64,000 nucleotides of DNA from Vibrio cincinnatiensis DSM 19608 (GCF_900167345.1 NZ_FUXB01000012.1:1-64000); one strand, 5' to 3'; shown: positions 9,567 to 19,522, counted from the first letter of the stretch. Translations and numbers: made by a program. The notes: a model not told the origin generated them from the sequence alone.

Positions 9567-10376
9567 CTACCATTGAATGAGGACAGCGACGGGGGTAAAA
9601 CGCTGTTTTAGGTAACCAATCTTACTCATAAAACGTTGCCATAATTTCCAACGGCCACAATCACGATCGAGAGGAGAAAACAGGGTAACCTTGTCGGCCC
9701 ATGGTAAACAATGTAATACTGCTTGTTCTGGATGAGCAAACCCATGTTGATAGATGCCCGAGCCCATTTTCTGCCCTAAGCGCGAACCCGTTTTATCGCC
9801 TGCTAAAATAATGCAAGCCTGCGCATGAGCAAAATGCAGCCCAATTGAACGAATAAAACACGCGACTTGCTGAGCATTGCAATCTAATAACGCTTGCTCA
9901 CATAAAATAAAAACAGGCGTCGCTTCAGGAACGGGTAAAGATTCCAACCAATCAATACGCTCCACACTGCCGCAGCAATGCTGATAACGTTCACTACGAT
10001 GAAACAGCTTCTGCCGCCAGAGAAGATGCTCACTCACGTCCACTTCTAACCAATGACAACGGCCGTTATCAATGCGGTAGAAACGGGTATCGAGCCCAGC
10101 ACCAACATTGACTATCCAACCATCAGGGTAATGTTTAAGGAAGTGGTGAACTTGTTGATCACACAGGCGCGTTAAGGTGACGTGCAACAGCTGTTTTTGG
10201 TGAATATCACCCGCAAAACACTCAGGGGCTAAATGACAACGCTGACAAGCACTGGTGGCCATGGGGTCATAAACCAAACCATCATCAACCAAGCTTTCTC
10301 GGCTACGTAACCAAAGTGGTTGCAGCAAACGAGGAGGAACCTGATAACCGGATGAATCTGTCTTTTTAGAGGGCAT
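9567..10376 (-). CDS. LCMT/Tcmp-like SAM-dependent methyltransferase with Cys motif
   Basis: This 269-residue protein resembles the leucine carboxyl methyltransferase / O-methyltransferase (COG3315-like) superfamily. The SAM-binding loop VNVGAGLDTRFYR is followed by an acidic WLEVDVSE strand and a CEQALLDC segment. Near the N terminus is a CQRCHLAPEC cluster (C-x2-C-x5-C) that could bind metal. Its substrate is unknown. The second ATG (10374-10376) is chosen because AAGGA lies 8 nt upstream; an ATG two codons earlier is poorly spaced. It sits between lexA and the MATE gene, with a Fur-type site over its promoter. Confidence 0.8.
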   Translation of the reverse strand: MPSKKTDSSGYQVPPRLLQPLWLRSRESLVDDGLVYDPMATSACQRCHLAPECFAGDIHQKQLLHVTLTRLCDQQVHHFLKHYPDGWIVNVGAGLDTRFYRIDNGRCHWLEVDVSEHLLWRQKLFHRSERYQHCCGSVERIDWLESLPVPEATPVFILCEQALLDCNAQQVACFIRSIGLHFAHAQACIILAGDKTGSRLGQKMGSGIYQHGFAHPEQAVLHCLPWADKVTLFSPLDRDCGRWKLWQRFMSKIGYLKQRFTPVAVLIQW

Positions 10377-10406
10377 GATCATCTTCCTTATGACACCACA
10401 AAGAAG

Positions 10407-10435
10407 ATGATAATGAAAATCAATTAGATTATCAA
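10407..10435 (-). promoter_or_regulatory. Promoter with overlapping Fur-box-like site
   Basis: The minus strand shows -35 TTGATA (10430-10435), a 17-bp spacer and -10 TATCAT (10407-10412). The interval 10408-10422 reads TGATAATGAAAATCA on the plus strand. This matches 12 of 14 defined bases of the 7-1-7 Fur consensus and covers the -10. The methyltransferase and MATE genes are therefore probably iron-repressed and can be expressed apart from lexA. This is prediction only. Confidence 0.6.
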
Positions 10436-10458
10436 GCGTATTTATATAGAGGAATCAC

Positions 10459-11082
10459 TTACATCCAATCCGTATTACGAATAATACCGACAGCAACCCC
10501 TTCAATGGCTAATTCCTGACAAGTGAGATCAACCTCAATAGGTGAAAAGGCTTCATTCTCTGCGTGCAGAAAAACTTTCGCGCCCTTACGTTCTAATCGT
10601 TTGACCGTCACATCATCCTCAACCCGAGCGACAACCACCTGCCCATTACGAACATCTTGAGTTTTATGAACAGCAAGAAGATCGCCATCCATAATTCCAA
10701 TATTTTTCATACTTTCACCGTGGACACGTAGCAAAAAATCCGCTTGAGGGCGAAACATGCTCGGATCAACGTGATAATGTGCTTCAACATGCTCTTGCGC
10801 TAGAATAGGCTCTCCGGCCGCGACACGGCCAATGAGTGGCAAGCCTTCTTCCTGAGCCTCATCATTCGCTCCCAGCAAAATTCGAAGGCCACGTGATGCT
10901 CCTGGGATAATTTCAATCACTTGTTTGCGGGCAAGCGCTTTCAAGTGTTCTTCCGCCGCATTAGCAGAACGAAAGCCCAGCTCTCGAGCAATTTCAGCTC
11001 GCGTGGGAGGCATACCGGTTTCTTCAATTTTACTTTTGATTAGATCAAAAACTTGTTGCTGGCGTGGCGTTAACGGCTTCAT
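10459..11082 (-). CDS. lexA: SOS repressor LexA
   Basis: LexA represses the SOS regulon and cleaves itself when RecA filaments form. The 207-residue protein has an N-terminal winged helix ([24 protein letters not shown] is the recognition region, about residues 27-50). The cleavage site is Ala89-Gly90 in RVAAGEP, with the catalytic dyad Ser124 (HGESM) and Lys161 (VTVKRLER). The ATG has AGGTGA at good spacing. Two SOS boxes upstream indicate autoregulation. Confidence 0.98.
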   Translation of the reverse strand: MKPLTPRQQQVFDLIKSKIEETGMPPTRAEIARELGFRSANAAEEHLKALARKQVIEIIPGASRGLRILLGANDEAQEEGLPLIGRVAAGEPILAQEHVEAHYHVDPSMFRPQADFLLRVHGESMKNIGIMDGDLLAVHKTQDVRNGQVVVARVEDDVTVKRLERKGAKVFLHAENEAFSPIEVDLTCQELAIEGVAVGIIRNTDWM

Positions 11083-11089
11083 AATTCAC

Positions 11090-11105
11090 CTGTCTTTTTA
11101 TACAG
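11090..11105. promoter_or_regulatory. LexA (SOS) box 1
   Basis: CTGT-N8-ACAG with an AT-rich centre matches the gammaproteobacterial SOS box exactly in both half-sites. It lies 8 bp upstream of the lexA start codon. Confidence 0.85.
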
Positions 11106-11109
11106 TTAA

Positions 11110-11125
11110 CTGTGAGTATATCCAG
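11110..11125. promoter_or_regulatory. LexA (SOS) box 2
   Basis: CTGT-GAGTATAT-CCAG has one mismatch in the second half-site. It is offset 20 bp from box 1, so two LexA dimers could bind side by side on one DNA face. E. coli lexA has the same tandem arrangement. Confidence 0.75.
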
Positions 11126-11412
11126 TAATTATTGAAAAGCAATCCAGATTGCTGATTTTTTGATTCATTCCAACCCTCCCTTTGCTCCAAAATGCCTTCT
11201 TTCTCTCAGAAAGTAGCGACAAAAATTATCGCAACCTCGATAAAATGCCCTGATGTTCAGCAATATTATTAAAAGGTTTGACCAGTTTCTGGTATTCTTG
11301 CGATTCAAAAAAGACACCGACTTAAGCACTTTCCTTTTGAGCTGCCCACAAGTAACAGCATAAAAGTGAACCGTTTAAGTGTTTGTATGTATTCTTGAGG
11401 CCTTGAACTCTT

Positions 11413-13839
11413 ATGTCTTCTGGACACTCATTTTCACGCTCCCTTCTGAAATTACCGCTTTCGGTACTGGTTAAGGGAACCGCTATTCCATCAAACCCCG
11501 TTGATGACTTGACGATCGACATTAATAAGCCTGTCGTCTATGCATTACCATTTCGCTCTAATGTTGATTTACTCACATTACAGACCCATGCTCTCCAAGC
11601 AGGCTTACCGGATCCTTTAGAGCCGCTGGAGATCAATGGGCACCCACTAAAACGCTATGTTTTCATCTCATCTCGCCCGACGTTATTGCAAGATGATCAT
11701 CATGTTCCCAGTGAATCCATCGCTACTTTCACCGAGTTACTTAGCCTACATCAACTCGATTCTGAGCTGGATGTTCAGATGATTCCTGCCAGTGTCTTAT
11801 GGGGACGAAAACCGGGTAAAGAAGGGCGTGAAAAACCTTATTTGCAAGCGTTAAATGGCCCACAAAAAGCCAAAGCGGTTGTACTGGCAGGTCGAGACTG
11901 CTTAGTGCGCTTTAGCCCTGTCGTTTCTCTGCGCTATATGGCCGATGCCCATGGCACCGATAGCTCCATTGCACATAAATTAGCTCGTGTAGCTCGGATC
12001 CATTTTTCTCGACAAAAACTGGCGGCTTCAGGGCCAAATCTTCCACAACGCCACCAATTATTTGCACGGTTAATGCATTCGCCTGCCATCGAGAAAGCCA
12101 TTGCCGATGAAGCAAGCAGTAAAAAAATTTCCATAGAAAAGGCACGCAAAGAAGCCCATAGCATCCTCGATGAAATTGCGGCTGACTTTTCCTATTCTTT
12201 AGTCAAAAAAGGTGACCGAGTTCTGGGCTGGCTGTGGAACCGCATCTACCAAGGCTTAAACATTAATAACGCCGCCACCGTACGAAAACTGGCACAAGAT
12301 GGGCATGAAATTGTTTATGTACCTTGCCATCGAAGCCACATGGACTACCTGTTACTCTCGTATGTGCTTTATCACGAAGGTATGGTTCCCCCTCACATTG
12401 CAGCGGGTATTAACTTAAACTTCTTCCCTGCGGGCCCTATTTTCCGCCGTGGTGGTGCCTTTTTTATCCGTCGTAGTTTTAAAGGTAATAAGCTCTATTC
12501 CACCATTTTCCGCGAATATTTGGCAGAACTGTTCGCAAAAGGGTATTCCGTGGAATATTTCAGTGAAGGAGGACGTTCAAGAACCGGGCGTTTACTCCAA
12601 GCAAAAACCGGTATGCTCGCTATGACTATTCAGGCCATGCTACGTGGCCTTAACCGACCGGTCACTCTGGTTCCAGTCTATATCGGTTATGAGCACGTCA
12701 TGGAAGTGAGCACCTATGCAAAAGAGCTACGGGGCAAGCGTAAAGAAAAAGAGAATGCAGGATTAGTTTTCCGCACTTTGCGTAAATTACGTAACTTTGG
12801 GCAAGGTTACGTCAACTTTGGTGAACCCATTCCGCTCAATCAGTTTCTGAATGAGCAAGTACCAGAGTGGACGCAGGCGATCGACCCTATGGGAGCCAGT
12901 AAACCACAATGGATGAACCCTGTGGTTAATCAACTGGCAACTAAAATGATGACTCACATTAACGATGCTGCCGCCACAAATGCAATGACCTTATGTGCAA
13001 CAGCCTTGCTGGCTTCACGTCAACGAGCGTTGGCAAGAGATAAATTAGTTAAGCAGATAGAGTGCTATTTATCGCTTCTGCGTCATGTTCCTTATTCCAA
13101 GACCTTCACCGTACCGAACGAAAGTGCAGAACAATTGGTCTCACATGCAGAATCGTTGGATAAGTTCTTAGTGGAAACCGATACCATGGGAGACATTATC
13201 TCCCTCGATCGCAATCAATCCATTCTGATGACTTACTATCGGAACAATATTATTCACCTGCTGGCTCTGCCTTCGTTAATTGCGCAGATACTGATCCGTC
13301 AGCAGCAGATGTCAGTAGAGGCTATCCAACATAACGTGGCACAAGTCTACCCATTCCTTAAGCAAGAACTTTTTTTAAGTTACCAAGAAGAGGAACTCGG
13401 TCAGGTGGTTGAACACTATCTTGCAGAACTAGAATCTCAGCAAATGATCAGCCAACAGGACGGAGTGGTGACGATTAATCAAGCACAGACGCAAGTATTG
13501 ATGCTGCTAGGTAGAACCATTCTAGAAACCTTGCAGCGTTATGCGATTGCTTTAAACCTACTGGTGGCAAATCCTGACTTAGATAAAACCGACTTAGAAA
13601 GTAAAAGCCAAGAGATCGCTCAACGTCTAGGCCGGTTACACGGTATTAATGCGCCAGAGTTTTTTGATAAAGGCGTATTCACCGCGCTCTTTATCACATT
13701 AACTCAGCAAGGTTATCTTGAGAGTGATGGACACTGCCACTTAGAACAAACAGAGCAGTTTGCGCAGGCTTTATATGCCATGCTGTATCCAGAAGTTCGA
13801 CTCACCATTCAAGAAAGCATCTATCAAGTTGAGTGGTAA
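11413..13839 (+). CDS. plsB: Glycerol-3-phosphate acyltransferase PlsB
   Basis: PlsB is an inner-membrane enzyme that acylates the sn-1 position of glycerol-3-phosphate, the first step of phospholipid synthesis. The 808-residue protein has the four acyltransferase blocks in order: [10 protein letters not shown] (H-x4-D catalytic), [25 protein letters not shown] and [11 protein letters not shown]. Length and N-terminal extension match the E. coli enzyme. It is divergent from lexA, as in many gammaproteobacteria. The ATG at 11413 has only a distant GAGG. Confidence 0.97.
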   Translation: MSSGHSFSRSLLKLPLSVLVKGTAIPSNPVDDLTIDINKPVVYALPFRSNVDLLTLQTHALQAGLPDPLEPLEINGHPLKRYVFISSRPTLLQDDHHVPSESIATFTELLSLHQLDSELDVQMIPASVLWGRKPGKEGREKPYLQALNGPQKAKAVVLAGRDCLVRFSPVVSLRYMADAHGTDSSIAHKLARVARIHFSRQKLAASGPNLPQRHQLFARLMHSPAIEKAIADEASSKKISIEKARKEAHSILDEIAADFSYSLVKKGDRVLGWLWNRIYQGLNINNAATVRKLAQDGHEIVYVPCHRSHMDYLLLSYVLYHEGMVPPHIAAGINLNFFPAGPIFRRGGAFFIRRSFKGNKLYSTIFREYLAELFAKGYSVEYFSEGGRSRTGRLLQAKTGMLAMTIQAMLRGLNRPVTLVPVYIGYEHVMEVSTYAKELRGKRKEKENAGLVFRTLRKLRNFGQGYVNFGEPIPLNQFLNEQVPEWTQAIDPMGASKPQWMNPVVNQLATKMMTHINDAAATNAMTLCATALLASRQRALARDKLVKQIECYLSLLRHVPYSKTFTVPNESAEQLVSHAESLDKFLVETDTMGDIISLDRNQSILMTYYRNNIIHLLALPSLIAQILIRQQQMSVEAIQHNVAQVYPFLKQELFLSYQEEELGQVVEHYLAELESQQMISQQDGVVTINQAQTQVLMLLGRTILETLQRYAIALNLLVANPDLDKTDLESKSQEIAQRLGRLHGINAPEFFDKGVFTALFITLTQQGYLESDGHCHLEQTEQFAQALYAMLYPEVRLTIQESIYQVEW

Positions 13840-13862
13840 CGAAAGTCTACGCCCAAGAAAAC

Positions 13863-13896
13863 ATGAAGGCATCCGTCAGGGTGCCTTCATCATTTT
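13863..13896. terminator. Bidirectional terminator, plsB / ubiA
   Basis: A 9-bp stem ATGAAGGCA / TGCCTTCAT lies just after plsB. Short T tracts are on both sides (CATTTT on plus, GTTTTC on minus), and the flanking genes converge. Confidence 0.75.
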
Positions 13897-13908
13897 AAGC
13901 AAATAAGA

Positions 13909-14763
13909 TTATAAAAAAGAGAGGAATAGCCCCACCGCAACCACCATACCAACGTAGTTATTATTCAGGAAGGCTTGAAAACAAGGCATTCGCTCACGGT
14001 GCCGAATTAGGTGTTGTTGATGAACAAATAAGCCGCAGGCAATTAAAATCGCCCAGTAATAACTGTGCCCTAATTGATAGTAATAGCCGAGCATCATGAG
14101 CAAAACGACCGTCAAAAGTTGTAAAAAACCGATGATCATTTTATCAAAACGACCAAATAAGATAGCCGTTGATTTCACCCCAATCACTAAGTCATCATCC
14201 CGATCGACCATCGCATATTGAGTATCATAAGCAATGGTCCAAATGACATTAATGGCAAATAAAAACCAAACGACCATAGGTAATTCATTGGCTTGAGCAG
14301 CCCAAGCCATCGGAATAGACCAGCTAAACGCTAAACCCAAAAAAAGCTGAGGAAGGTGGGTATAACGCTTCATAAAAGGGTAAATAAACGCTAACACCAC
14401 CCCTGCGAACGAGAGCTTGATCGTCAGTGGATTCATGGTCAAAACCAATAAAAAAGACAGTAAAACCAAACCAACAAAAAGAACAATCGCTTCTTGAGCG
14501 GTCACAATGCCCGCGGGAAGAGGACGCTGAGCCGTTCGTTTGACATGCCCATCCACATGGCGATCCGCAAAGTCATTAATCACACAGCCAGCCGAACGCA
14601 TGGAAAAAACCCCGACAATAAAAACCAGTAACACTTTCATGTCTGGTATCCCTTGTGCTGCCAAAATCAGCGCCCATACTGTTGGCCATAATAACAGTAA
14701 TGAGCCAATCGGCCGATTCATACGCATTAGCTGCCAATAGGCGTGAGCTTTTGCTACGGTCAT
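13909..14763 (-). CDS. ubiA: 4-Hydroxybenzoate octaprenyltransferase UbiA
   Basis: UbiA attaches the polyprenyl chain to 4-hydroxybenzoate in ubiquinone synthesis at the inner membrane. The 284-residue protein is highly hydrophobic. It has both Asp-rich Mg-diphosphate motifs: [15 protein letters not shown] (about residues 63-77) and [13 protein letters not shown] (about residues 180-192). It follows ubiC with no gap: the ubiC TAA directly abuts the ubiA ATG. Confidence 0.96.
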   Translation of the reverse strand: MTVAKAHAYWQLMRMNRPIGSLLLLWPTVWALILAAQGIPDMKVLLVFIVGVFSMRSAGCVINDFADRHVDGHVKRTAQRPLPAGIVTAQEAIVLFVGLVLLSFLLVLTMNPLTIKLSFAGVVLAFIYPFMKRYTHLPQLFLGLAFSWSIPMAWAAQANELPMVVWFLFAINVIWTIAYDTQYAMVDRDDDLVIGVKSTAILFGRFDKMIIGFLQLLTVVLLMMLGYYYQLGHSYYWAILIACGLFVHQQHLIRHRERMPCFQAFLNNNYVGMVVAVGLFLSFL

Positions 14764-15321
14764 TTACACACTCTCCTTAGCGTATACCGGGCAATCCGGA
14801 AGAAATAATTCAGCCACTAACATTGGTTTGTTATTCATCCATAAACGAGAACGACGAGCCAGAAGTGGCCCTTGAGGAGTCTGAGCCCAACCCACTTGTA
14901 ATGCATCACGATACACATTACCGCTACTGAAAACCGTTACCCCGAGAGGAATTTCCCCCTGTAAAGTCAAATCGACAGATTGATCTTGCAAAGAAGATTG
15001 GGGGATTAAGGTTCGACCCAGTACCCAAGGAATACCATCTCCTGATAAAATCACTTGTCGTCGTAAACAAGATTCTTTGGATAATAATGTAAATTCATCA
15101 ACCTCAAGTTGCTCAGAATCCACCCAATGATGTTCACAAAAATCCACTTGCAATGTTTGACAAGACAGCCCCATCAGGTGAGATAACGAGCCTTGTTCTA
15201 ATAGCCAAGATTTTGCAATGTCACTGGGATAAGTAAACGCTGTCGGCATGATCCAATTTACTTGCTGTAACGCAGAAAGATAGGGTGGAGTTATTCTCTT
15301 CATACTATTATTCAATATCAT
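14764..15321 (-). CDS. ubiC: Chorismate pyruvate-lyase UbiC
   Basis: UbiC splits chorismate into 4-hydroxybenzoate and pyruvate, the committed step of ubiquinone synthesis, and feeds UbiA encoded directly downstream. The 185-residue protein has WVLGRTLIP followed by LTLQGEIPLGVTVFSS, containing the conserved Arg and the product-binding loop, and a C-terminal ARRSRLWMNNKPMLVAELFLPD. An internal ATG six codons in (15303) is an alternative start; neither has a strong Shine-Dalgarno. Confidence 0.93.
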   Translation of the reverse strand: MILNNSMKRITPPYLSALQQVNWIMPTAFTYPSDIAKSWLLEQGSLSHLMGLSCQTLQVDFCEHHWVDSEQLEVDEFTLLSKESCLRRQVILSGDGIPWVLGRTLIPQSSLQDQSVDLTLQGEIPLGVTVFSSGNVYRDALQVGWAQTPQGPLLARRSRLWMNNKPMLVAELFLPDCPVYAKESV

Positions 15322-15469
15322 GCTTAACTATCATACAATAACGCTTGAATACAGCGACACAACTCGTGTTTAAGCTCTAATTAAGCATTTTATTTACAAT
15401 CAGATGCGCTATTGTAACAAGACTCCGACGATTCGAATATCGTGAACAGAATAAAGAACAGGCACAAAT

Positions 15470-15877
15470 ATGCTTAAACGTTATTTAGCCCCAACAATGC
15501 TCGCCTTTGGCCTGCTAATGGCTTACCCAACTCAGGCAACAGAAGAAAATAAACCCCAATTGGCTTATTTTACTCTTGAGCCCGATCTTACCACTAACTT
15601 CTATACTAAAGGCCAGCGCTTAGGCTATATCCAAGTCAGAATTGATATCATGGTCGCCAATAGTATGGATCTTCCTTTGATCGAGCTACATCAGCCCTTA
15701 ATTCGAGATGCCGTTGTCGAACTGCTCGGGAAACAAAGTGAGGATGCGATTAAATCTCTGGCTGGAAGAGAAAACTTACGTAAAACCTTAGTTGAACAAT
15801 TAAACAATATTCTATTGCCAGAAACAGGGCGTACACTCATCGCTGATCTCTTGTTTACTAAGTATATCTATCAATAG
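15470..15877 (+). CDS. Orphan FliL-like protein with signal peptide
   Basis: This 135-residue protein starts with a cleavable-looking signal (MLKRYLAPTMLAFGLLMA, cut near TQA). A FliL-type domain follows: YFTLEPDLTTNF, a strand resembling YIQVRIDIMV, and PLIRDAVVELLGKQSED. In canonical FliL the N-terminal helix anchors the protein at flagellar stators. No flagellar genes are nearby. Vibrio genomes carry such an orphan FliL-family gene, so it probably acts in the envelope rather than in the FliKLMNOPQR operon. Role inferred. Confidence 0.8.
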   Translation: MLKRYLAPTMLAFGLLMAYPTQATEENKPQLAYFTLEPDLTTNFYTKGQRLGYIQVRIDIMVANSMDLPLIELHQPLIRDAVVELLGKQSEDAIKSLAGRENLRKTLVEQLNNILLPETGRTLIADLLFTKYIYQ

Positions 15878-15907
15878 ATTCGCCCAGCCTCACTCATCAA
15901 AAGCAGG

Positions 15908-16756
15908 CTACTGATGCTTTTGATGAGACGCTTTCAATCGCCCAATATCAAGCATTCCCAACAGTAAACCACTCAGCAGCCCAGCCAGATGGGCACTATT
16001 AGCAATCGCCATGAAAGGCTGAACGAACCCCAAAATTAACCACACCAGCATAAAACCGATTAAGGATTTAGGCATCGTTAATCCAAGTTCTGGCGCGCGC
16101 CAACCTAATATCCATAAATAGCCAACTAACGCATACACAACGCCTGACAAACCGCCAAAATTTGCGCCTTCTACCCAATATTGTCCAGCACCCGATAAAG
16201 CGGCGGAGATCAAAAAAATTTGTAGCACTTTCATACTCCCCAATCGCCTTTCAATATCTCCCCCTAACTGCCACCACCACAGTAAATTAAAGGCAATATG
16301 TAACACAGAAAAATGCAGTAACGCGTGACTAAACCAACGCCACAACTGCCATTGCTGTCCCGCCAAGGCTGGAAAATGCAAAGCCGAAAAAACCTGTTGA
16401 TTGAACCCAAACAGCTGCAAGGCAAAAATACCGCCACAAACCAGCATCACGAATAAGGTGACAGGGCCTGCTTTGGCTTTGATTAATGAAAACAGACTGG
16501 GAGAGGCGTAAGAAAACTGAGGGCGTCGTGTTTCTGCTACGTGCCAAGAAGCCGCTTGATACTTTCTGTCGTGGGGGGAATGTAAAAACTGCTTCAATTC
16601 ACTTTCAGCTTCAACCCAATGCTGTTCATCCACCAGCCATAAAGAACATTGATCGCCCTCCTCGATATTCATCTGTATATCGATCTGCCGTGAAGCCATG
16701 TAGTCAATAAAAGACTGTGCCATGCGGGGATTATTTAGGGTAATCAATTTTATCAT
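15908..16756 (-). CDS. glpG: Rhomboid intramembrane serine protease GlpG
   Basis: GlpG cleaves transmembrane helices inside the inner membrane. The 282-residue protein has an N-terminal cytoplasmic domain (residues 1-75) and six membrane segments. The catalytic serine lies in GGLSGVVYALVGY, the histidine in NSAHLAGLLSGLLLG, and the structural HIAFNLLWWWQLGG is present. It follows glpE by 6 bp, so the pair forms an operon. The glpR member of the E. coli operon is absent here. Confidence 0.95.
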   Translation of the reverse strand: MIKLITLNNPRMAQSFIDYMASRQIDIQMNIEEGDQCSLWLVDEQHWVEAESELKQFLHSPHDRKYQAASWHVAETRRPQFSYASPSLFSLIKAKAGPVTLFVMLVCGGIFALQLFGFNQQVFSALHFPALAGQQWQLWRWFSHALLHFSVLHIAFNLLWWWQLGGDIERRLGSMKVLQIFLISAALSGAGQYWVEGANFGGLSGVVYALVGYLWILGWRAPELGLTMPKSLIGFMLVWLILGFVQPFMAIANSAHLAGLLSGLLLGMLDIGRLKASHQKHQ

Positions 16757-16762
16757 TGTGGA

Positions 16763-17083
16763 TTAACTCGTCTCTATGGGTAAACCGGCCCGTTGCCAAG
16801 CTTCAAAACCGCCATCAATACTATACACCTGTTCGAAACCTTGGTTAATCAAGTATTGTGCAGCACCTTGGCTACTCACGCCATGATAACAAAGCACTAA
16901 AACAGGCTGTTCAAAATCCGTTTCATTCATAAACGTAATCATTGAATCGTTAGTCAAATGAAATGCCTGCGGGGGGTGAGCGAGAGCAAAAGATTGCGGA
17001 TCACGGATATCCACCAATCTTGCGGTTAACTGCTCCAGTAATTGTTGAGCTCCCATGACATCAATATGCTGAAATTGGTCCAT
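16763..17083 (-). CDS. glpE: Thiosulfate sulfurtransferase GlpE
   Basis: This is a single-domain rhodanese of 106 residues. The active-site loop is CYHGVSSQG, whose cysteine accepts sulfur from thiosulfate and passes it to cyanide or thioredoxin. [21 protein letters not shown] is the typical rhodanese N-terminal motif. It is the first gene of glpEG. The region upstream holds several DnaA-box-like sequences rather than an obvious promoter. Confidence 0.95.
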   Translation of the reverse strand: MDQFQHIDVMGAQQLLEQLTARLVDIRDPQSFALAHPPQAFHLTNDSMITFMNETDFEQPVLVLCYHGVSSQGAAQYLINQGFEQVYSIDGGFEAWQRAGLPIETS

Positions 17084-17420
17084 AATTTTTCTCGTTGAGC
17101 CTTTATTTTATAGCGCACATTGTAACCTAACTCACATGGAACAAGTACACAGAGAGATTAAGGTTATCCACCGATGACTGCTTTTCCATCAACTGTGGAT
17201 AATTCTGTGAATTGCGTTGATAAAGGGTATTACAAAAATAAGATCCACAACATCTTGTAATGATCTTTATTTTACTGTGAGTAACAAAAATATATCCCCA
17301 AATAAAAAACAGCGTTCAGCCCTTTATTTACCCCTATTGATGACAATTAGTAAATAAATTTATCACAGACTTATCCACAGAAAATCTCATCTCAGAAACT
17401 GGATTTAAGATCGATCAATA
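17084..17420. other. Intergenic region with DnaA-box-like sites
   Basis: This 337-bp gap between the rpoH terminator and glpE contains no credible gene. It holds two perfect DnaA-box consensus sites: TTATCCACA at 17371-17379 (plus) and at 17194-17202 (minus). There is also a one-mismatch site TTATCCACC at 17164-17172. Sequence between them is AT-rich. Function is not known. Confidence 0.6.
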
Positions 17421-17422
17421 AA

Positions 17423-17452
17423 AAAGCCGGGATCTCTCGATCCCGGCTTTCT
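17423..17452 (-). terminator. rpoH terminator
   Basis: A 12-bp stem AAAGCCGGGATC / GATCCCGGCTTT with a TCTC/GAGA loop is followed on the minus strand by TTTTTTATT. It lies directly after rpoH. Confidence 0.88.
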
Positions 17453-17480
17453 GAATATGACGCAGCGAAGAAAGGTTAAC

Positions 17481-18338
17481 CTAAAACTCACCCACCGCTT
17501 CTTTGAGTTTTTTCATCGCATTTTTCTCTAGCTGACGAATACGTTCAGCAGACACTTGGTATTGATCAGCCAGCTCCTGTAAGGTGGCTTTTTGATCATC
17601 CAGCCAACGAGAACGGACGATATGTTGGCTTCGTTCATCTAGGCTCGCCAGAGCAAAACTCAAACGTTGGTTTGTGTGGTTTTCCCAGTTTTGAGCTTCA
17701 ATATTTTCAGCAATATCCGACTGTTTGTCTTCTAAATACAGCATCGGAGCTGTATAGGCATTCGGGTTATCATCATCTTCAGCTGAAAACTCAAATGTGG
17801 CATCTTGAGCGGCTAAACGAGATTCCATTTCACGAACCTCTGACGGTTCAACACCCAGTTCCCGGGCTACGGTTTCCACTTCACCATTGTTAAACCAACC
17901 TAAGCGTTTTTTCGACTTACGTAGGTTAAAGAAGAGTTTACGCTGTGCTTTCGTTGTGGCAATTTTCACAATACGCCAGTTACGTAACACATATTCATGG
18001 ATTTCAGCTTTAATCCAGTGAACCGCGAAAGAAACGAGCCGAACACCGACTTCTGGATTGAAACGTTTTACGGCTTTCATCAAGCCGATATTGCCCTCTT
18101 GGACAAGGTCAGCCATAGGCAAACCATAACCGGAGTAACCACGAGCAACATGAACAACAAATCGAAGATGCGATAAAATGAGAGTTTTCGCCGCTTCTAA
18201 ATCACCTGAGTAATGTAATCGCTCAGCCAGTTCACGCTCCTCTTCAGCACTCAGCATTGGATAGCTGTTTACTGAACGGATATAGCTATCTAAGCTGTCT
18301 TGTGAAACGAGAGCCATTGGATACGCTTGGTTAGTCAT
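17481..18338 (-). CDS. rpoH: Heat-shock sigma factor RpoH (sigma32)
   Basis: RpoH directs RNA polymerase to heat-shock promoters. The 285-residue protein has sigma regions 2 ([20 protein letters not shown]) and 4 ([27 protein letters not shown]), plus the RpoH box ([16 protein letters not shown], about residues 132-147). The 218-bp upstream gap after ftsX holds extended inverted-repeat potential near the start. In relatives such structure acts as a translational thermosensor. The gene follows ftsYEX on the same strand. Confidence 0.97.
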   Translation of the reverse strand: MTNQAYPMALVSQDSLDSYIRSVNSYPMLSAEEERELAERLHYSGDLEAAKTLILSHLRFVVHVARGYSGYGLPMADLVQEGNIGLMKAVKRFNPEVGVRLVSFAVHWIKAEIHEYVLRNWRIVKIATTKAQRKLFFNLRKSKKRLGWFNNGEVETVARELGVEPSEVREMESRLAAQDATFEFSAEDDDNPNAYTAPMLYLEDKQSDIAENIEAQNWENHTNQRLSFALASLDERSQHIVRSRWLDDQKATLQELADQYQVSAERIRQLEKNAMKKLKEAVGEF

Positions 18339-18556
18339 TCAAATCCTCATCAATCTCTGATCTGGAGTTATTTTTAACCCATCAATCTTGAACTCAAAAT
18401 GAACAGGTTTCAAGTCTTGATTGCCGATCATTTGTCAGCAAGACTCAAGAAAAAGCCTCTTACTCTATATAAGTTTATCTCTGTTCAAGAAAAATTGAAG
18501 ATCCGTGAATAGAAATCTTCTCTGTCATTTTCCTGCTATAAATAGACCGAATAAAC

Positions 18557-19522
18557 TTAAACAGGTTCAATTTCTTTTAGATGCCGCTTAGCAGAAAGAT
18601 GAGCGGCGATGCAACCTAAAAAAGTGCCCAGCATTAATAACAGCAACGATTCATCCCAGTTAAGGCCAATCAGTCGAAACTGGCTATCGTACAAAGCAGC
18701 CAATGTCGAAACCGCGCCGTTAAGCACTACGGTAATCAAGGCCGTCATTAACCATGCCGATAATGCCCCTAACAAACCGAACCACATTCCAGAATAGAGA
18801 TAAGGTCGCAGAATATAACTGTCGGTCGCCCCAATCAGCTTCATGGTTTGAATTTCATCTTTATTGGCTTGGACATTAAAACGTAAGGTGTTGCCCACAA
18901 TAAGAAAAACTGATGACAGCATTAATAATGACAGGCTGACCACCACAATGACGGCGAGATGTCGAATCGCATCCAACCGAGCTAGCCAATCTTCATCTAA
19001 ACGAACATCCGTGACGTTCGCCTCTTGACGCAAAGCCTGAGCAAGCTGCTTGATGATCTGGTTATCTTCAACACTCGGCGAGATAACCAATACCGCAGGT
19101 AACGCGTATTCATCCAAGAGGCTGATCGCTTGATCAAAGCCAGCATATTGGCTGAGTTCAGCCAGTCCTTGTTGAGGCGAAATATACTCAACCGTTGCCA
19201 CTTCACGACGGCTTTCAATCAGGTCTTTCAACACCATAATTCGAGGTTCAGGCGTTCCCTCTTGAATATACAGGTTGATTTGTGATGGGCTTGCTACATT
19301 TACCGCCACCGAGGCGATATTTTTGGTCAGTAAATACAAGCTGGCTGGCAGTGCCAATGCCATCGAGATCACCGCTAAAGTAAGGATATTGCCAAGTGGA
19401 CGTTGCCATAGCGCCGCAAAGGCAGCTTTGGACTGTTTGACATGAATAGCAAAAAATGAGTCTCGCTGCTGCCCGCGCTGTTTACTGGCTTTGGCTTTGT
19501 TTGATTTTATTTTAGTGACCAT
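18557..19522 (-). CDS. ftsX: Cell division protein FtsX
   Basis: FtsX is the membrane subunit of the FtsEX complex, which activates periplasmic amidases through EnvC during septum splitting. The 321-residue protein has a basic cytoplasmic N terminus, one membrane segment, a periplasmic loop of about 120 residues, and three more C-terminal segments. LMKLIGATDSYILRPYLY is the conserved permease signature region. The start overlaps ftsE by 11 bp, so translation is coupled. Confidence 0.95.
   Translation of the reverse strand: MVTKIKSNKAKASKQRGQQRDSFFAIHVKQSKAAFAALWQRPLGNILTLAVISMALALPASLYLLTKNIASVAVNVASPSQINLYIQEGTPEPRIMVLKDLIESRREVATVEYISPQQGLAELSQYAGFDQAISLLDEYALPAVLVISPSVEDNQIIKQLAQALRQEANVTDVRLDEDWLARLDAIRHLAVIVVVSLSLLMLSSVFLIVGNTLRFNVQANKDEIQTMKLIGATDSYILRPYLYSGMWFGLLGALSAWLMTALITVVLNGAVSTLAALYDSQFRLIGLNWDESLLLLMLGTFLGCIAAHLSAKRHLKEIEPV

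Noticed and set aside
11138..11161. Terminator-like hairpin (AGCAAT-N4-ATTGCT then T run) on the plus strand between lexA and plsB
   Set aside because: The stem is only 6 bp with two GC pairs, and no plus-strand gene lies upstream; it could be a weak attenuator but is not supported.
17084..17420. Replication origin
   Set aside because: DnaA boxes are present, but no dnaA, mioC, gidA or mnmE gene is near and no 13-mer AT unwinding array is clear, so an origin is not supported.
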